Shown here: in pieces, positions 5,237-7,889 of the stretch | Layout of the letters: each line of letters begins with the position of its first letter | Numbering within the stretch: position 1 is the first letter of the stretch | Assembly (NCBI GenBank): GCA_965370435.1 | Contig: CBDUUP010000208.1 | Span: forward strand, 1-7,889 | DNA: 7,889 nucleotides | Source of the DNA: CBDUUP01 sp965370435 | Lineage (GTDB): Bacteria > Chloroflexota > Anaerolineae > Anaerolineales > UBA11579 | Direction of reading: 5' to 3' | Notes under the pieces: generated by a model | What the model was told of the DNA's origin: nothing | Databases searched by the model: none | The model's input: only the letters and a program-made list of their open reading frames with translations | Translations under genes and position numbers: made by a program

Positions 5237-6880
5237 ATGAAAATCCGAAAATTTATCCTGTATTTCCTACTCATCATCGCGCTCAGCGGCTGCGGCAAAG
5301 AGGAGACCCCTCCCCCCGAAGCGCAGGCAGGCATCGCCGCGGTAGACAGCATCGAAGTCTTGATCTTGAACACCGCCCCCCTGGAAGCCCAGGTAGTGAT
5401 CCGGGGCAACCTGCCCAATAGCTGCACCATCATTGACACAGTAACCGTGGGGCGGCAGGACAGCACCTTCACCGTCGTCATCACCACCACCCGGCCGGTG
5501 GAATCAGTCTGCCCGGATGAGCCGGTCCCTTACGAGAAGATCATCTCGCTGGACGTGTACGGTTTGCCCGCGGGGACTTACACCGTGATCGTCAACGAAG
5601 CCAGCGGCTCTTTCGTATTCTCCACCGACAACGTCTTGACCACTCCCACACCCACCGACCCGGCCAACGGCTCCATCAGCGGAACCGTCTGGCACGACGT
5701 TTGCGGCGTGGGCGGAGACCCGGAGGCGGGCACCGAACTGGTCTCCCCAGGGTGCATCGAACTTTCGGAAGGCGGCTACCGGGCCAACGGCATCCTGGAA
5801 ACTGACGAACCCGGCCTGGAGGGCGTGCGGGTATATCTGGGGATGGGGGCCTGCCCCTCCGACGGCCTGGCGACTGCGACGACGGGAACCGACGGCGCAT
5901 TCACTTTCACCGGTCTCTCTGTCGGAACTTACTGTGTCTCCATAGATCCGTTCACCGCCCAGAACACCTCCCTCCTGATCCCCGGCCTGTGGACTTTCCC
6001 CGCCACCGATGTGGGCTACTCCGAGATCACGGTGCAAGCTGGCGAGGCGGAAGAAAATGTGAATTTCGGATGGGATTTTGGATTGCTGCCCGCCATCAAC
6101 ACGGAAGACTGCACCGATCAGGTCGAGTTCATCTCCGATATCACCGTACCTGATGACACCCTCTTCGCCCCCGGGACGCCCTTCACCAAGACCTGGCGGC
6201 TGCGCAACACGGGCACCTGCACCTGGGGGCCGGGCTATTCGCTGGTCTTCATCAGCGGAGAGCAAATGGACGGCCTGCCCATCTCTCTGCCGGTGGTCTA
6301 CCCCAACAACAACGTTGACCTCTCCATTGAAATGATCGCCCCGGCGGAGGACGGCGAATACCGCAGCGACTGGCAGCTTCAGAATGTGGAGGGAGATCTC
6401 TTCGGAGTGGGCGAGAACTACGACGAGACCTTCTTTGTGAAGATCATCGTAGACTCGGGCTTGATCCCCGCGGGCAATCTGAGCGGGGTCGTGTGGGACG
6501 ACCAATGCGAAGTGGTGGACGACGCACCCTCAGCGGGCTGTGTGGACGACGGCAGCGGCGGCTACATCGCCAACGGCGTCCAGGACGAGGGCGAAACCGG
6601 CATCAGCGGGGTGAAGGTCGAACTCTATGCCGGACCCTGCCCTGCCAGCGGCGATCCCCTGGCGACGACGTCCACCGACGCCAACGGCGAGTACACCTTC
6701 ACCAATCTGGAGGCGGGGGATTACTGTGTGGTGATCGACCCATTGGACGACCAAAATCTCCCCATTCTGGTTCCCGGAAAATTCTCCGCTCCCGGCGTGG
6801 GGGTTGGCTTCATCAGCCTCACTCTGGCGGAGGACGAGATCAAGGGTGAGGTCAGTTTTGGCTGGGATCATGAGGAATAA
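5237..6880 (+). CDS. Multidomain surface lipoprotein: paralogous N-module, SdrD B-like, NBR1 Ig-like, SdrD B-like
   Basis: 547 residues from ATG 5237, chosen by the AGGAG at 5225-5229 over the ATG at 5222. Residues 1-19 are a lipoprotein signal (lipobox ALSGC, C19). Residues about 35-135 are a module shared with the next gene (LDVYGLPAGTYTV at 105-117, C63, C92). Residues about 145-282 are a first SdrD B-like beta-sandwich (start GSISGTVWHD, end NFGWDFG). Residues about 290-407 match the NBR1-type Ig-like domain (FTKTWRLRNTGTCTW at 316-330, then EYRSDWQLQN at 374-383). Residues about 414-545 repeat the SdrD B-like domain (GNLSGVVWDD to SFGWDHE). Four cysteines match between the two B-like copies (156/424, 173/435, 206/468, 233/497), suggesting disulfides. 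No catalytic motif is visible, so an adhesive, structural or ligand-binding surface role is inferred. It starts opposite the hydrolase gene and precedes its paralogue by 118 bases. Confidence 0.9.
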   Translation: MKIRKFILYFLLIIALSGCGKEETPPPEAQAGIAAVDSIEVLILNTAPLEAQVVIRGNLPNSCTIIDTVTVGRQDSTFTVVITTTRPVESVCPDEPVPYEKIISLDVYGLPAGTYTVIVNEASGSFVFSTDNVLTTPTPTDPANGSISGTVWHDVCGVGGDPEAGTELVSPGCIELSEGGYRANGILETDEPGLEGVRVYLGMGACPSDGLATATTGTDGAFTFTGLSVGTYCVSIDPFTAQNTSLLIPGLWTFPATDVGYSEITVQAGEAEENVNFGWDFGLLPAINTEDCTDQVEFISDITVPDDTLFAPGTPFTKTWRLRNTGTCTWGPGYSLVFISGEQMDGLPISLPVVYPNNNVDLSIEMIAPAEDGEYRSDWQLQNVEGDLFGVGENYDETFFVKIIVDSGLIPAGNLSGVVWDDQCEVVDDAPSAGCVDDGSGGYIANGVQDEGETGISGVKVELYAGPCPASGDPLATTSTDANGEYTFTNLEAGDYCVVIDPLDDQNLPILVPGKFSAPGVGVGFISLTLAEDEIKGEVSFGWDHEE

Positions 6881-6998
6881 ATTAGATCACTGAAACACTG
6901 CTATGTTTTGTGGTTAAATTACTATTTGGATTTTCATGGGAAATTTTGGTGAAATGCACTGGCTGTATTTTGCCACAATATGAGAAGGAGAAATTAAT

Positions 6999-7691
6999 AT
7001 GAAAAAAATATGGCTAATAATTCTCGTCTTCGGTCTGGGGTTGGCTCTGGGGGGATGCGGAACGGCGACCGATGACGATACCCCCCCTCCCCGCGGCAAA
7101 AAGGAAGCCGTAATTGAATACATGGAAGTCGTTTTCCTGGAATCCTTCCCTCTGCAAGTACACGTCAGCATCACCGGCTACCTGCCGGACGGTTGTGTGA
7201 GCGTTGACAAGATCACCACCGATCGAAACGGCAATGAATTCACCATCACTATCAAGACCGAGCGGCAGACCGGGGTAGCCTGCACCGAAGCCACCGTTCC
7301 CCTGGAAGAGAACGTCCCCCTGGATGTGTACGGCCTTCCGGCTGGCGTGTACACAGTTGTCGCATTTAGCAGCAATCAATTCACCGTGAAATTCGAATTC
7401 ACCCAGGATAACATCCTTCAGGACGACGCCCTTCCCCGGCACCCCGCTGTAGAGGCCGCTATCGCCGACCTGGCCGAACAGCTTGGCGTCGCGCCCGAGG
7501 ACATCACCGTGGTTGACTCTTTGGATACCGATTGGCCGAACGCCTGTCTGGGGCTGGCCGAGGAAGACGAGGCCTGCGCCGAGATCATCACGCCCGGCTA
7601 CATCGTCATCCTGGAGGTAGACGGGCAAAGGTACGAGTATCACACCAACTCAGACGGCAGCAGCTTGAGGTATTTCCAGGTTGAGGAGTGA
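6999..7691 (+). CDS. Lipoprotein of unknown function with the paralogous N-module and a WPNACLGL C-terminal module
   Basis: 230 residues. ATG 6999 has AAGGAG (6985-6990) eight bases upstream. Residues 1-20 are a lipoprotein signal (lipobox ALGGC, C20). Residues about 36-140 align with residues 35-134 of the preceding gene product: both have a Leu-Pro-x-x-Cys motif (C66 here), a second Cys (C95), LDVYGLPAG (108-116) and a closing Asp-Asn-(Ile/Val)-Leu. Residues about 147-228 are a separate module: a helical start (HPAVEAAIADLAEQLGV) followed by DWPNACLGL (178-186), C193, ITPGYIVILEVDGQRYEY (197-214) and a final strand. C183 and C193 may pair. I have an impression of similar C-terminal modules in uncharacterised bacterial lipoproteins but know no function for them. 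No gap terminator is evident upstream, so cotranscription with the larger paralogue is likely. A clear intrinsic terminator follows. Confidence 0.88.
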   Translation: MKKIWLIILVFGLGLALGGCGTATDDDTPPPRGKKEAVIEYMEVVFLESFPLQVHVSITGYLPDGCVSVDKITTDRNGNEFTITIKTERQTGVACTEATVPLEENVPLDVYGLPAGVYTVVAFSSNQFTVKFEFTQDNILQDDALPRHPAVEAAIADLAEQLGVAPEDITVVDSLDTDWPNACLGLAEEDEACAEIITPGYIVILEVDGQRYEYHTNSDGSSLRYFQVEE

Positions 7692-7749
7692 GGTAGTTTG
7701 AATTAGGCGGGTGTTAATTATCTAGAATAGTGTTTCTTAACCACACAGG

Positions 7750-7786
7750 CACGAAGACACGAAGAAAAAAGTGTCTTCGTGTTTTT
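7750..7786 (+). terminator. Rho-independent terminator after the paralogous lipoprotein pair
   Basis: CACGAAGACAC (7750-7760) and GTGTCTTCGTG (7771-7781) form a perfect 11-base stem with a 10-base A-rich loop, followed by TTTTT (7782-7786). It lies 58 bases after the stop codon at 7689-7691. Confidence 0.85.
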
Positions 7787-7798
7787 ATATCTTGATAG

Positions 7799-7889
7799 GG
7801 GTGCATTTCAATTTGGGGAAAATTAGCGCGACAAAGCGACTAAAGTCGCACCAACAACTGCGAAGTCCGCCCTTCGGCGGACTAAAACA
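7799..7889 (-). repeat. Dispersed repeat, copy 2 (inverted, runs to the window edge)
   Basis: Bases 7835-7889 are identical to the reverse complement of 4871-4925, and GGGTGCATTTC (7799-7809) matches the far end of copy 1 with one difference. It carries the same GCGACT/AGTCGC and GGCGG/CCGCC hairpins. The match continues to the last base, so the element probably extends beyond the window. Confidence 0.85.

Noticed and set aside
5504..6505. Minus-strand open frame (333 codons) opposite the multidomain lipoprotein
   Set aside because: The sense strand carries clear Ig-like and SdrD B-like domains; the antisense product has no recognisable motif or ribosome binding site.
6881..6998. Terminator or separate promoter between the two paralogous lipoprotein genes
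   Set aside because: Only a weak five-base pairing (AAACA/TGTTT near 6893-6908) and a poorly spaced TTGGTG/TATTTT pair (14 bases) are visible, neither convincing.

Overview
The window carries six genes, one cut by the window edge. Every one begins with a short basic start, a hydrophobic stretch and a lipobox ending in Cys, so all are predicted extracytoplasmic lipoproteins. Pro/Thr-rich linkers, an NBR1-type Ig-like domain placed between SdrD B-like modules, a DUF885 metallopeptidase, a WD40 lipoprotein and hairpin-rich intergenic repeats together suggest a Chloroflexota genome (Anaerolineae or Caldilineae-like). That is an inference from style and domain combinations; no marker gene is present. 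No CRISPR array, transposase, phage gene, tRNA or rRNA was seen.

Layout. Positions 1-4716 hold a minus-strand run, in transcription order: a beta-lactamase-fold serine hydrolase (GTG start at 4716), a seven-bladed WD40 propeller lipoprotein 15 bases downstream, a DUF885 putative zinc peptidase after a 203-base gap with inverted repeats, and the first 43 codons of another lipoprotein. A strong hairpin at 149-199 contains the DUF885 stop codon and ends just before the ribosome binding site of the last gene.

Positions 4717-5236 form a divergent intergenic region with no convincing gene. It contains a dense series of palindromes (4768-4960), then a second inverted-repeat pair (4981-5073), then the leader of the plus-strand genes.

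Positions 5237-7691 hold two plus-strand lipoprotein genes that share a paralogous N-terminal module of about 100 residues. The first adds SdrD B-like, NBR1 Ig-like and SdrD B-like domains. The second adds a different C-terminal module with a Trp-Pro-Asn-Ala-Cys motif. An intrinsic terminator follows at 7750-7786. The window ends inside a second, inverted copy of part of the palindrome island, 55 bases identical to 4871-4925, so the two-gene unit lies between inverted copies of the same repeat.

The genes look like a cell-surface set: two predicted hydrolases, one scaffold-like propeller and two Ig-like or adhesive-type proteins. Nothing in the sequence proves that they act together. I see no clear defence system or other coherent new system. 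The most informative items are the repeat family, the hairpin overlapping a stop codon, and the paralogous module.
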